From: Larkinella insperata
Lineage (GTDB): Bacteria; Bacteroidota; Bacteroidia; Cytophagales; Spirosomataceae
Length of the DNA: 64,000 nucleotides
NCBI RefSeq assembly: GCF_026248825.1
Contig: NZ_CP110973.1
Coordinates: 4,299,501-4,363,500 of the forward strand
Reading direction: 5' to 3'
A model generated the notes under the pieces. It was given only the letters and a program-made list of their open reading frames with translations. It did no database searches and was not told the DNA's origin. Below, one piece after another: positions 15,943-24,771 of the stretch (its first letter is position 1; each line of letters opens with the position of its first letter). A program made the position numbers and the translations under genes.

Positions 15943-18900
15943 TTACATCGTCTCGGCATTGAACTGAATACCGTCCAGTGCAAACAACGGTTTGCTGCCG
16001 GCATTCGGATTGACATAGACAAAATAGAGTTTGTGCAAGCCCGTCACGGGAGCCTTGATGGCAATATCCACCGACTCCATTTTGTCGCTTTTCACTTCGC
16101 CGGAGCCCAGCAGCGTTCCGGTGGGCGAGTCGAGCCGAACTTCCAGCTTGCCGCCGGCCATGTATTGTGGGGACGCCGAACCCGTTACGGTCAGGCTGCG
16201 GATACCGGCCAGGTCGATGTCATTGAAGAAGAAATAGCTGTTCGATTTGGCACCGAAAACGATTTCGCTGCCCGACGGCAATTTGTATTTGGATACATCC
16301 TTGCTGCCGTCGAAGCTGGCGGCTTTCATTTTCGCGCTGCGCAGAGCTACCGTTGAGGTGCCCGTCAGCGGACCAATGGCGCTGCTGCCTTTGTCGGTGT
16401 AGCTGGCCGAGAACAGATAGGAACCGTCTTTCTCCTTGGCCGATGTGGTATACGTACCTTTCAGCGGTTTTTTGTCGGCCTTCTTCGTATCGGCCAGCGA
16501 CATGACGTAGCTTACCATTTCTTTCGCTTCGTCTTCTTTCAGCTGCGGGTGGGCGCTCATGGCCTGTTCCCCCCAGACACCGCCACCGCCTTCAATGACT
16601 TTCCGAGCTAGTTTGTTAACGATTTCCGTCCGGCGTTCCTTGGCGTATTTCTTGGCGACGTCCTGATAAGCCGGTCCAATCGACTTTTTGTCGATGCTGT
16701 GGCAGGCTTTGCAGTCGCTGAGTTCGATCAGGCGTTTGCCGGTTGCAAAACCAACGTTGGCCTGGTGGCCCTGCGCCAGCAGCGTTTTGTCAAAGCCTTC
16801 CAGGTAGTTGATTGTCATGGTTACGTCTTCCGGGCTGATTTTACCCGCCGACAGCGCGCCATCTTCTTTATCCACTACTTTTACCTCGTATTCAACGGGT
16901 TTGTTGTCGAAATAGAAGGTTTTATTGCCCTTCACGGCAACTTCCACTTTCGGCGTTTCGTTACCGACCCGAACTTCGAGTTGCTTGGTCGAAACGTTTC
17001 CGGCCGCGTCGGTTACTTTCAACGTCGGGTAGTAAACGCCCGGTTTGGCGTAGGTGAACGTCGGATTGGGCTGGGTGCTTTTCGGCAAGCCTTTGCCAAA
17101 CGTCCACTCGTATTTGATAGCGTCGCCGTCGTAATCCAGCGAACCTTTCGACGTGAACCGAACGGCCAGCGGAGCCGCACCCACCAGTTGGTTGGCACTG
17201 GCCAGGGCTACCGGTTTGCGGTTTCCGGCGTTGTAGGTGATGTGCGTCAACCGGGCGTCGTCGTTCTGGGCAAACCAGTTCTGGCCATATTCCAGCATGT
17301 ACAGCGAGCCGTCTTTGTGGAACTGCATGTCGATCGGGTGGCTGAACTTCGTGCTGGGCATGAAGGTTTCCATCTTCACAAAATCGCCTTCTTTCGTCAT
17401 CGTGACCGGGTGAATCCAGTCGCGAATCCAGTCGTAGGCGAAGAATTTACCGTCGTAATGGCGTGGGAATTTCACCGAGCTATTTTCGTAATCATCGTAA
17501 TAATACACCGGCCCCCCCATCGCATTCCGGCCGCCTTTGCCCACAATTGGGCCAAACTCCGGCGAGTCGGCGTACGGGTAATAAATAAACGCTTTCTGGG
17601 CCGGGGGCAACTCCCGCAAACCCTGAATCCGTTGCGAGGGGTTGATCGGTTTGGCCGGATCGTACGACGGACCGGAGGTGCTGTCGGCAAAATTAAACTG
17701 GCGATACGCCCGGTTGTCGGCTACGAATAGCGGCCAGCCGTAATAACCGGCTTTGCGGGCCTGATTTACCTCGTCATGACCGCGCGGCCCGAATTTTTCA
17801 ATGTCGTTGGCGGCATCCGGTCCCACTTCACCCCAATACAGGTAGCCGGTGCGCTGATCCACCGAGATGCGGTACGGGTTCCGGTTGCCCATCACGTAGA
17901 TTTCGGGCCGGGTGTTGGGCGTTCCTTTCGGGAACAGGTTGCCTTCGGGTATTTCGTACGTGCCGTTATCGAGCGGCTTGATGCGCAGGATTTTACCGCG
18001 CAGATCCATCGTGTTGCTCGAAGTCGTCAGGGCGTTGTATCCTTCGCGGCCCGGGCGGTCGTCGGAGGGGCTGAAGCCTTTGGATTCGAACGGGTTGGTA
18101 TCGTCGCCGGTTGACAGGTACAGGTTGCCCGACTTATCCCAGGCAATCGAGCCCCCGGTGTGGCAGCATTTGTCGTCGCGCTTTACCGTGACCCGCAGCA
18201 GAACCTGCTCGGTTTCCGATTTCAATTCCCCTTTTTCGGCATCGAATTTAAACCGCGACAGGTGCTGGGCCGTATCGGCTTTCCACTTGGCCGCGTCGGG
18301 CGAGTAATACAGGTAGAGCCACTGGTTTTCCTTGAATTTCGGGTCGATGTTCATACCCATCAAACCGTATTCCTGCTTGGTATACACCGGCAGGTTGGCA
18401 ACCACTTTTGTGGCTTTAGTTTTGGGGTCATACATCTTCAGGGCGCCTTTGCGTTCGGTGAACAAGACTTTGCCGTTATCGAGCACCACCAGTTCCGTCG
18501 GTTCATCCAGTTTTTCGGCCAGGATTTCCCGGTTAAACCGGTTTTCTTCCGGGAACGGCATCGTTTTGGCTTTGGCGTAGTCGAGCTTCGCAGCGGCTAC
18601 CGACTGAATACCGCCCAGCAGGTGTTTCAGGTAAACGGGGTTCGTAAACGTCTCGTCGGGGTGACCGAAGTTGGTGTAGAACACCTTACCGCCGTCGTAA
18701 TCGTGGTACCACGACATCGGGTGGTTGTCGCCCATTTTTCCTTCCTTGTACGTTTTCTCGTCAATTTTCACGAGCACGTTTACGTCGGGATTGAAATTTT
18801 TAAAGTCGTAAAACTCGTCTTTGATCTTCCACTTTTCGGGAAAGCCAAACATCGACGCGTGATTTTTATTGGTCACGTACGCTTCGCCTTCCTGCACGTT

Positions 18901-19353
18901 GGGGTTGCCGGGGTGGCTGGCGAAGTAGCCGCCAACCAGTTTGCCGTACCAGGGCCAGCCGTATTCGGTATCGGCGGCCGCGTGAATACCGACGTAACCG
19001 CCCCCCGCCTGAATGTAGCGTTCAAAAGCGGCCTGTTGCGCATCGTCCAGTACGTCGCCGGTGGTGCTGAGGAAGATGACGGCACTGTAGCGTTTGAGGT
19101 TGTCTTCGGTAAACTTGGCCGAATTTTCGGTTGTATCCACTGCGAAACCGTTCTCCTTGCCCAGCTTCATGATGGCTACCTGTCCGGCGGGAATGGAAGT
19201 GTGGCGGAAGCCCGCGGTTTTGGAGAAAACTAATAAGCGTTTCTGGGGTGCCTGCGCCACCGCCCAAAAGGACGAAGCCGCCAGACAACACACCAGCATC
19301 CACGACCGGAGCGCCCGTAAACGCAACGAGGATAGGGGATTGAAAGAATACAT
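15943..19353 (-). CDS. ThuA / PQQ-type sugar dehydrogenase / PKD / cytochrome c multidomain exoprotein
   Basis: 1136 residues. Order: signal peptide (1-34, ending WAVAQ); ThuA-like glutamine-amidotransferase fold (about 38-255, GGGYVGIHAAADTEY and HPMSWYHDYDGGKVFYTNFGH); a six-bladed PQQ glucose/sorbosone-dehydrogenase propeller (about 270-690, RDDKCCHTGGSIAWD, LRGKILRIKP, GEVGPDAAND); a PKD domain (about 700-795); a class I cytochrome c with haem motif C881-K-A-C884-H885 and possible Met ligand near 925; and a C-terminal CBM6-like jelly roll (about 970-1136). Periplasmic or surface carbohydrate oxidation with electron transfer to the haem is inferred. ThuA role and substrate unknown. Confidence 0.85.
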   Translation of the reverse strand: MYSFNPLSSLRLRALRSWMLVCCLAASSFWAVAQAPQKRLLVFSKTAGFRHTSIPAGQVAIMKLGKENGFAVDTTENSAKFTEDNLKRYSAVIFLSTTGDVLDDAQQAAFERYIQAGGGYVGIHAAADTEYGWPWYGKLVGGYFASHPGNPNVQEGEAYVTNKNHASMFGFPEKWKIKDEFYDFKNFNPDVNVLVKIDEKTYKEGKMGDNHPMSWYHDYDGGKVFYTNFGHPDETFTNPVYLKHLLGGIQSVAAAKLDYAKAKTMPFPEENRFNREILAEKLDEPTELVVLDNGKVLFTERKGALKMYDPKTKATKVVANLPVYTKQEYGLMGMNIDPKFKENQWLYLYYSPDAAKWKADTAQHLSRFKFDAEKGELKSETEQVLLRVTVKRDDKCCHTGGSIAWDKSGNLYLSTGDDTNPFESKGFSPSDDRPGREGYNALTTSSNTMDLRGKILRIKPLDNGTYEIPEGNLFPKGTPNTRPEIYVMGNRNPYRISVDQRTGYLYWGEVGPDAANDIEKFGPRGHDEVNQARKAGYYGWPLFVADNRAYRQFNFADSTSGPSYDPAKPINPSQRIQGLRELPPAQKAFIYYPYADSPEFGPIVGKGGRNAMGGPVYYYDDYENSSVKFPRHYDGKFFAYDWIRDWIHPVTMTKEGDFVKMETFMPSTKFSHPIDMQFHKDGSLYMLEYGQNWFAQNDDARLTHITYNAGNRKPVALASANQLVGAAPLAVRFTSKGSLDYDGDAIKYEWTFGKGLPKSTQPNPTFTYAKPGVYYPTLKVTDAAGNVSTKQLEVRVGNETPKVEVAVKGNKTFYFDNKPVEYEVKVVDKEDGALSAGKISPEDVTMTINYLEGFDKTLLAQGHQANVGFATGKRLIELSDCKACHSIDKKSIGPAYQDVAKKYAKERRTEIVNKLARKVIEGGGGVWGEQAMSAHPQLKEDEAKEMVSYVMSLADTKKADKKPLKGTYTTSAKEKDGSYLFSASYTDKGSSAIGPLTGTSTVALRSAKMKAASFDGSKDVSKYKLPSGSEIVFGAKSNSYFFFNDIDLAGIRSLTVTGSASPQYMAGGKLEVRLDSPTGTLLGSGEVKSDKMESVDIAIKAPVTGLHKLYFVYVNPNAGSKPLFALDGIQFNAETM

Positions 19354-19473
19354 AGAGGTTAGTTAGAAAACCGTGTTGTAGGAAACCCGCCTTATAAAAA
19401 TTTGGATTTCAAATAGACTTTTACAAAGCTTCAAAAGTACAAAAAAAACGGCCCGATAGCCAAGCCTGTGCCG

Positions 19474-19481
19474 TATCTTTG
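19474..19481 (+). promoter_or_regulatory. -7 element of the ferritin-like gene
   Basis: TATCTTTG, an exact TAnnTTTG, 24 nt before the ATG at 19506. No clear -33 element. Confidence 0.5.
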
Positions 19482-19505
19482 CGGCAGAATTATTCAAGTT
19501 TTCAA

Positions 19506-20138
19506 ATGGAATTTACACACCTGCTAACCCAAGTTGTGGCCGACGATGCGCTGCACGCCCGCTGGCTGAATACCCTGTCGATGATGGAAAATACCGGTGC
19601 CCGCAAGATTTCGGCGGCCGAACCCAAAACCACCGTCGATCTGCTGATGCTCAAACACGCGGCCGAAGAAGCCCGCCATGCCTACTATCTCAAGAAACAG
19701 ATTCAGAAACTTTCCAAATCGGACTGCCCGACCTACGAACCCGTCTATCTGCTGGCCCCCACCGACAGCCACGCGTACCTGAACCGGCTCGATGTGCAGG
19801 TGTGCCGGTATCTGAAGGAAACGATGGGCCTGTCGGGTGCCGAATTGAAATACGCGGCTTACCTGCTGGTAACGTACGCCATCGAGGTACGCGCCGACGA
19901 ATTGTATCCGGTCTACCAGGACGTGCTGACCGAAGCAGGCAGCAAGGTGAACGTGCGATCGATTATCGTGGAAGAGGAGGGGCACCTGGCCGAGATGCTG
20001 CGGCAGATGGAAACCTTCTTCGGAGACGACTGGCAGCGGCACGCCGGGCGGGCCGTGGAAATTGAGACGGGTTTATACAACGCCTGGCTGGAAAGCCTGA
20101 CGGCTTTGGGAAAAATTGATGCTGGGAGAGAAAACTAA
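19506..20138 (+). CDS. Ferritin-like (di-iron fold) protein, unknown substrate
   Basis: 210 residues from ATG 19506 (a start at 19479 would lie across the -7 element). All-helical, with AAEEARHAYYL and a later VEEEGHLAEML; the two Glu-x-x-His motifs plus IEVRADELYP are the ligand pattern of four-helix di-iron carboxylate proteins. Related in outline to MiaE-type hydroxylases but distinct from the MiaE-like gene at 35461. No ferroxidase or hydroxylase activity can be assigned. The stop lies 39 nt before the tmRNA gene, which has its own -7 element. Confidence 0.6.
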   Translation: MEFTHLLTQVVADDALHARWLNTLSMMENTGARKISAAEPKTTVDLLMLKHAAEEARHAYYLKKQIQKLSKSDCPTYEPVYLLAPTDSHAYLNRLDVQVCRYLKETMGLSGAELKYAAYLLVTYAIEVRADELYPVYQDVLTEAGSKVNVRSIIVEEEGHLAEMLRQMETFFGDDWQRHAGRAVEIETGLYNAWLESLTALGKIDAGREN

Positions 20139-20144
20139 ATTTTC

Positions 20145-20152
20145 TACCTTTG
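20145..20152 (+). promoter_or_regulatory. -7 element of the tmRNA promoter
   Basis: TACCTTTG is an exact TAnnTTTG, 24 nt before the mature tmRNA 5' end, leaving a short precursor leader. It starts 6 nt after the upstream stop codon. Confidence 0.6.
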
Positions 20153-20176
20153 TGTTATCTACTAGAACACGCATCT

Positions 20177-20545
20177 GGGGACGACCGGAATTGACAGCTT
20201 GTTGATGCTGCGTGTAAGCATGTCGGGAGTTGAGGGCATTTCCTGTATAACAAACCTTCGAACAATAACTGGCGAATATAACTACGCCATGGCTGCCTAA
20301 TCCGGAGGATTAAGCAATAGCCATTGTCTCCCCGGCTTCTGTGCTGCTGGCTGGATCAGGAGGCATCGACTCGCAGTACTGGCTCGGTTTATGGTGTTAA
20401 CGGCCGAGTAAGACACAAGCACCTACGGATGAGGTTTGGCCTGATGCGAGCCGGTCCGATTCCCGACAATTCCAATCGCATCTAAACATGTAGAAAGCAC
20501 GACGGTTTCCTTGTCTGGACCAGGGTTCGACTCCCTGCGTCTCCA
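20177..20545 (+). ncRNA. ssrA: tmRNA
   Basis: About 369 nt. Acceptor stem GGGGACG (20177-20183) pairs with CGTCTCC (20538-20544), one G-U, followed by discriminator A20545. The T arm GGGTTCGACTCCC is intact. The next bases are CCC rather than CCA, so the CCA end is not fully encoded. The tag frame at 20271-20300 reads Gly-Glu-Tyr-Asn-Tyr-Ala-Met-Ala-Ala then TAA. With SmpB it rescues stalled ribosomes and marks products for proteolysis. One-piece form, not permuted. Confidence 0.95.
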
Positions 20546-20548
20546 CCC

Positions 20549-20581
20549 AAAAACCTCTACGACGCTGTAGAGGTTTTTTTT
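20549..20581 (+). terminator. tmRNA terminator
   Basis: AAAAACCTCTAC / GTAGAGGTTTTT stem (20549-20560 with 20567-20578), 6-nt loop and a T-run to 20581, immediately after the tmRNA 3' end. Confidence 0.9.
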
Positions 20582-20685
20582 ATGGGGTATGTGTGGGGGC
20601 AAGTTCCGGCTCCTGAATGCTCCGACTCGTCATAGACTGAAGGTATCGGGGAGGAGGAGCTTGAGTAAGTTCCACTAAACCCCAT

Positions 20686-20783
20686 AAAACAAAATCGCCC
20701 TGGCACAGTGCGCAGACAGGGCAATCAAAAAAGGAAACGTTATAATTTGTCTAAATCAGGCACATAAATCGTACCAAGAGACA
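20686..20783 (-). ncRNA. Small-RNA candidate, copy B
   Basis: Minus-strand counterpart of 10879-10973. The -7 element TATACTTG sits at 20797-20790, embedded in the same TAACCGTATACTTG. A T-run and the 5' block TGGTAyGATTyATGyG follow. After a diverged middle comes the same bipartite hairpin: outer GCCCTG (20722-20717) with CAGGGC (20702-20697), inner GCAC/GTGC, then GATTTTGTTTT. The -7 G to hairpin distance is 68 nt here and 66 nt in copy A. No coding potential. The stretch 20582-20685 on either strand shows nothing else. Confidence 0.6.
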
Positions 20784-20789
20784 AAAAAA

Positions 20790-20803
20790 CAAGTATACGG
20801 TTA
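20790..20803 (-). promoter_or_regulatory. Promoter segment of small-RNA candidate copy B
   Basis: Minus-strand TAACCGTATACTTG is identical over 14 nt to the copy A promoter segment at 10859-10872. A TTTG at -33 as in copy A is not present here (TTAC instead). Confidence 0.55.
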
Positions 20804-21340
20804 TCGGTTGGGATCTACTGTAACTCGAATTGCGTAAAGGTAAGGATGGCGGCCAACGTATTTGAAAACGAATGCAGTACGAGCTTGGCCTTAAAAATTG
20901 TTTAAATTCCGCTTCGAAGATTTTTATTTATTACCATTTCAAAGTCAACTTGGGCTGGTTCTTCCCAAATTACAAGTAAATTAAATAAACTTTCATAAAC
21001 AGAACCCGGCAAACTACCGGGCCTGTAACCTATCTAACATATTGGAAAGCACAAGGCTTTCGATACCAATTTATTAGCTGGAAATTAAACCCGGTTAAAA
21101 GTGGAGTTAAACGTCCATTAAATCCCCGTTGGCAAGTATAAACATCGCTGTTTAATCCGGTTGAACTGATCTCCGAACAGTAGATTTATTGGTAAACCCT
21201 TAACTATTCTTGTTAAGATCTCTTAAAGCTCAATGGCTATACATCAATCTCTCGTTGGTTGATTCAGGACATTTAGCATCGCTCGTTCTTCGTTGCAGCG
21301 GATATAAAAAAGAGGGTCGGGGCTCCTGATCCGACAGTAT
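20804..21340. other. Gene-free, AT-rich stretch
   Basis: No credible ORF. On the minus strand TATACTTG occurs at 21140-21133. It is followed by a GAAAGC/GCTTTC hairpin (21062-21047) and a CCCGG/CCGGG hairpin (21021-21005) trailed by TTCTGTTT, so a third short minus-strand transcript (about 21126 to 20997) is possible but weak. Nothing else recognised. Confidence 0.4.
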
Positions 21341-21367
21341 TAAAAAGAAACCCGGCTAGCTGCCGGG
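21341..21367 (-). terminator. Terminator of the 82-residue ORF
   Basis: On the minus strand CCCGGC/GCCGGG (21367-21362 with 21356-21351) followed by TTTCTTTTTA, 34 nt after the stop at 21401. Confidence 0.7.
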
Positions 21368-21400
21368 CCTGACTTCTTATCAATAACCTGGATTTATAAA

Positions 21401-21649
21401 TTATACCCGAAGACTTAACAGGGCTTTGCCGCCTTCCTTGACCAGCGCCTGGGCCGATTTAGTACCTACCACCCAATAGATGAGTTCTTGTTGGTGTTTA
21501 ATCACGGTATGCTCTTTTCCGGTTCCGCGGTGTTTGCGGATGCAGGCCACCATCGCTTCGATTCGGTCGGTATACTGATTTTGCCGGGCCTCTTCCAGCG
21601 CACTGGCAAGCTTACTCAGGTGAATGTACGCGCGGATAGAATTGATCAT
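21401..21649 (-). CDS. Hypothetical protein, 82 residues
   Basis: Small helical, basic protein (MINSIRAYIHLSKLASALEE.. ending ALVKEGGKALLSLRV) with no recognised domain and no signal peptide. It is supported as a gene by a following intrinsic terminator on its strand and by the protein-like composition. Function unknown. Confidence 0.5.
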   Translation of the reverse strand: MINSIRAYIHLSKLASALEEARQNQYTDRIEAMVACIRKHRGTGKEHTVIKHQQELIYWVVGTKSAQALVKEGGKALLSLRV

Positions 21650-22000
21650 ATCTTTTTGGGTTGTATCATTGATTCATCACACTTAAACTATTTGAGGGCA
21701 ATTTATCGTCGTTTAATTGCGGCTCCAAATTAATGGCATCAACAGCAGTTTCTGGTACATGAACGGTTAAATTGAGTACCTAAACGTGGATTCATAGACA
21801 TAGGGAAAAAAGGGGAGCGTATGGGTGCCATCAAGGCTTGTCTGGGAATCGGGCATAGTTTAAAAGCCTTTTGGCTGACTTTCGCGGACGGATTTATAAT
21901 CGGAGAAAAGAACGATTGGAGTTTATACCCGTTTTCCTGATTCAACGGACCTGACTTTTAACACCAGAGGGTTTGCTATAGCTTCCAACCGGCGTTTCTG
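21650..22000. other. Spacer with no recognised gene
   Basis: A 68-codon minus-strand frame (21739-21945) has unprotein-like composition (Pro/Ser/Arg-rich, no conserved block) and is not accepted. I see no promoter, repeat or RNA structure here. Confidence 0.4.
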
Positions 22001-22002
22001 GC

Positions 22003-22040
22003 AAAACAATGGCCAACGGATGTCCGTTGGCCATTGTTTT
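22003..22040. terminator. Terminator after the DUF2911 gene, near-perfect palindrome
   Basis: 18-bp stem AAAACAATGGCCAACGGA / TCCGTTGGCCATTGTTTT with a 2-nt gap (effectively a 4-nt loop). It lies 42 nt beyond the minus-strand stop at 22082; T-runs on both strands make it usable in both directions. Confidence 0.8.
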
Positions 22041-22081
22041 TTTGTTTTTATGAGCAATTCTTACTGCCAGCAAGAGTTCGA

Positions 22082-22660
22082 TTACATTGAAATTGGCAGT
22101 GCGACGGTTGCTGTATCCCACCCCATGTACATCACGGCGGTTTTGGCGTCTTTTTTGGCAAATTGAATCGAGAAATTCTCGACGATGCTGTCTGATTTTT
22201 GCACCGGTACGGTTACACGCGCCACGTCCAGGGCTTGATTGTAACTGTAGGCTCCCCACTGATCCACATCCGAACTGATGATGATTGTCCACTCGGTTTC
22301 GTTGGGAATCGCTAACAGCGCGTAGATACCCGCCTTGATTTTTTTACCGCCGATTGTTACGTCCTGATAAAATTTGATTTCCGGGGCTTCGTTTGCGCCC
22401 ACTCGCCAGACTTTTCCGTACGGCGCAAGTTTTTGGAAAACGTCCCGTCCGTTTTTTGCCGGACGACTGTAGGTGATCCGAATCATGGCTTTGTCGGTAC
22501 CAATTTTAGCGGGAGCAAATTTACGGTCGTGGGCGTAGTCGTCCGGATAGTAAGCCATGTCCATCGGTGATTTGTCAAGGCCGCGGAACGTAAACGATTG
22601 GGCATGAGCGTCCATGACGGAAAGAAGAAGCAAGCTTACAAGTAAAGCAGTTTTTTGCAT
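22082..22660 (-). CDS. DUF2911 family secreted protein
   Basis: 192 residues. Signal peptide ends ..MDAHAQ (about residue 21). Family blocks: MIRITYSRPAKNGRDVFQKLAPYGKVWRVGANEAPEIKF, quoted here only by its ends ITYSRP and WRVGANEA, then AGIYALLAIPNETEWTII and W-G-A-Y-S-Y. DUF2911 proteins are periplasmic beta-rich proteins, very common in Bacteroidota and of unknown role. Complete. Confidence 0.8.
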   Translation of the reverse strand: MQKTALLVSLLLLSVMDAHAQSFTFRGLDKSPMDMAYYPDDYAHDRKFAPAKIGTDKAMIRITYSRPAKNGRDVFQKLAPYGKVWRVGANEAPEIKFYQDVTIGGKKIKAGIYALLAIPNETEWTIIISSDVDQWGAYSYNQALDVARVTVPVQKSDSIVENFSIQFAKKDAKTAVMYMGWDTATVALPISM

Positions 22661-22959
22661 AATGGATTAGAAAGTTGGTAATCGGTGTATGACCCGGAAA
22701 GCTGGGCAAGATACTAAACTCATGACTCATCATACTACTGGAAGATGAGAAGGCCACGCAAATCATTGTCCGGCGCGGCTTTCCATCGGCCAGAATGCTC
22801 AAAAAAGAAAATCCCGCCTATACCAACAGAATGCATTGAGGAAAGGCTCGCTAAAACCTGACACCATGGTGAGCGTTTCAACAAACTAACATTGAGCTTT
22901 ACAACAAAGCCGTTTGCGGAATTTTGGCCGACTTTTGTCGAAAATTAAAAGCAAATACC

Positions 22960-23844
22960 ATGACAAATGTTTGGTTTATAACCGGCAGCGCCCGCGGACT
23001 CGGCCGTAGCCTGACCGAAGCCGTGCTGGCGAAAGGCGACCGGGTGGCCGCAACCGCCCGCAACCCGGAACAGTTAAAAGATCTCACCACTCAATACCCG
23101 GATCAGATTTTACCGCTGGCGCTGGACGTAACGAACAACGACCAAATCCGCTCGGCCGTTGAGCAGACCGTAACACATTTCGGGCGTATCGACGTGCTGG
23201 TGAACAACGCCGGTTTTGGGATTATCGGCGCGGCCGAAGCCTTCACCGACGAGCAGGTACGCAGCCAGTTGGAGACGAACCTGTATGCACCCATTGCCGT
23301 AACCCGACTTGTGCTGCCCTACATGCGCAAACAGCGTTCCGGCCGGATCCTCCAAATCAGTTCCGCCGGTGGACGGGTCGGAAACCCCGGTATTTCCATC
23401 TATCAGGCGGCAAAATTCGGCTTGAGCGGTTTTAGCGAAGCACTGGCCAAAGAGGTGGCTCCGCTGGGTATCCGGGTTACTGCCGTTGAACCCGGTGGAT
23501 TCCGTACCGACTGGGCGGGTGCGTCCATGACGTATGCTCCCACGATCGAGGGCTACGAAACGACCGTGGGGGCGCGGGCCGACTTCTTTAAAAGTGGTAA
23601 ATTTGTTCCCGTTGGTGATCCCGACAAAGCCGCCAAGGCCATGCTGGATCTGGTTGATCATCCCGAACCGCCGGTGCATCTGGTGATGGGAAGCGAAGCC
23701 ATCGGTATTTTGAAAAGCGCCGATGCCGCCCGAACGGCCGAACTGGAAAAATGGTTACCAGTCAGCCTGTCTACGGATCACGAAGAATCCACTGATTTTC
23801 TGGCGACAAAAGAAGGACAGTGGTACATCAGTCAGAAGAAGTAA
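22960..23844 (+). CDS. Short-chain dehydrogenase/reductase
   Basis: 294 residues from ATG 22960; an earlier in-frame ATG at 22924 only adds a non-conserved tail. Classical SDR Rossmann signs: cofactor loop G9-S-A-R-G-L-G15, NNAG in VLVNNAGFG, catalytic Ser in QISSAGG and Tyr-x-x-x-Lys in SIYQAAKFG. NADP preference is suggested by Arg12 and the TARN block after strand 2. Substrate unknown. First gene of a set SDR-SDR-AraC with gaps of 24 and 63 nt. Confidence 0.85.
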   Translation: MTNVWFITGSARGLGRSLTEAVLAKGDRVAATARNPEQLKDLTTQYPDQILPLALDVTNNDQIRSAVEQTVTHFGRIDVLVNNAGFGIIGAAEAFTDEQVRSQLETNLYAPIAVTRLVLPYMRKQRSGRILQISSAGGRVGNPGISIYQAAKFGLSGFSEALAKEVAPLGIRVTAVEPGGFRTDWAGASMTYAPTIEGYETTVGARADFFKSGKFVPVGDPDKAAKAMLDLVDHPEPPVHLVMGSEAIGILKSADAARTAELEKWLPVSLSTDHEESTDFLATKEGQWYISQKK

Positions 23845-23868
23845 AGACAACCTGAATGCCGTTTAGAA

Positions 23869-24708
23869 ATGAATAAAACCGTAGTAATTACCGGAGCATC
23901 TTCGGGCATTGGAAAAGCCGCAGCCAAAAAATTTGCGGCAGAAGGCTGGAACGTCGTTGCCACCATGCGAAATCCGGAAAAGGAGCAGGAACTGAGCCTG
24001 CTTAAAAACGTGCTGGTGACCAAACTGGATGTCCAGCAACCGGATACCATTGCAACGGCCATCCGGGAAGGACTCGATCGCTTTGGGCAGATCGACGCGC
24101 TGATCAACAACGCGGGCTACGGTCAGAACGGTATTTTTGAAGCCATGACGCCGGAGCAGATTCAGCAGCAGTTTGCCGTAAACGTTTTCGGCGTTATGGA
24201 CGTCACGCGGGCCGTTCTGCCGCATTTCCGCCACCGAAAACAGGGAGTAATCCTGAACATCAGTTCGGGGGCGGGGCGCTTTACGCTGCCGATGCTGTCC
24301 CTGTACTCGGCTTCCAAGTTTGCACTGGAGGGGTTTTCGGAAGCGCTTTCGCACGAGTTGTTGCCGTTGAACATTTTCGTCAAGATCATCGAGCCGGGCG
24401 GTACCGAAACTAATTTTAGCAACGTAACCCGCGAAGGTTTTGCCTACAACCCGGAGCTGACCGATTATGAACCGTTTCGGGAGGCCGCCGGTCAGCTATT
24501 TGCCAACCTGATCGGGCAGCGGCTGGTGACGGCCGACGAAGTGGCGGGTGTCATTTATTCGGCGGCTACCGACGGCACCGATACCTTGCGGTATGCTATT
24601 GGTAACGACGATTTCATGGGGCGGCTGACAGCCCGGGCGACCCTGCCGGATCAGGAGTACATCAACATCATCCGGCAGGGGTTCATGCGGTTTTTACCGA
24701 CCCCCTGA
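23869..24708 (+). CDS. Short-chain dehydrogenase/reductase, second paralogue
   Basis: 279 residues. Glycine motif TGASSGIG (8-15), INNAGYGQNG, NISSGAG for the catalytic Ser and LYSASKFALEG for Tyr/Lys. It is clearly related to the preceding SDR, probably by tandem duplication. The C-terminal extension (ELTDYEPFREAAGQLFANL) resembles SDRs annotated as acting on small aldehydes or ketones, but no substrate can be named. Confidence 0.85.
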   Translation: MNKTVVITGASSGIGKAAAKKFAAEGWNVVATMRNPEKEQELSLLKNVLVTKLDVQQPDTIATAIREGLDRFGQIDALINNAGYGQNGIFEAMTPEQIQQQFAVNVFGVMDVTRAVLPHFRHRKQGVILNISSGAGRFTLPMLSLYSASKFALEGFSEALSHELLPLNIFVKIIEPGGTETNFSNVTREGFAYNPELTDYEPFREAAGQLFANLIGQRLVTADEVAGVIYSAATDGTDTLRYAIGNDDFMGRLTARATLPDQEYINIIRQGFMRFLPTP

Positions 24709-24771
24709 CGTGTTGAGAACCGGACTTTGTTTCGCGACGATTCCGGTTTTCTTTTCAAAATCTGATTTACC

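Noticed and set aside
18160..19233. 357-codon plus-strand frame
   Set aside because: Antisense of the ThuA/PQQ gene, with composition dominated by Phe/Val/Arg and no motif.
21739..21945. 68-codon minus-strand frame
   Set aside because: No protein-like pattern, no promoter or terminator support.
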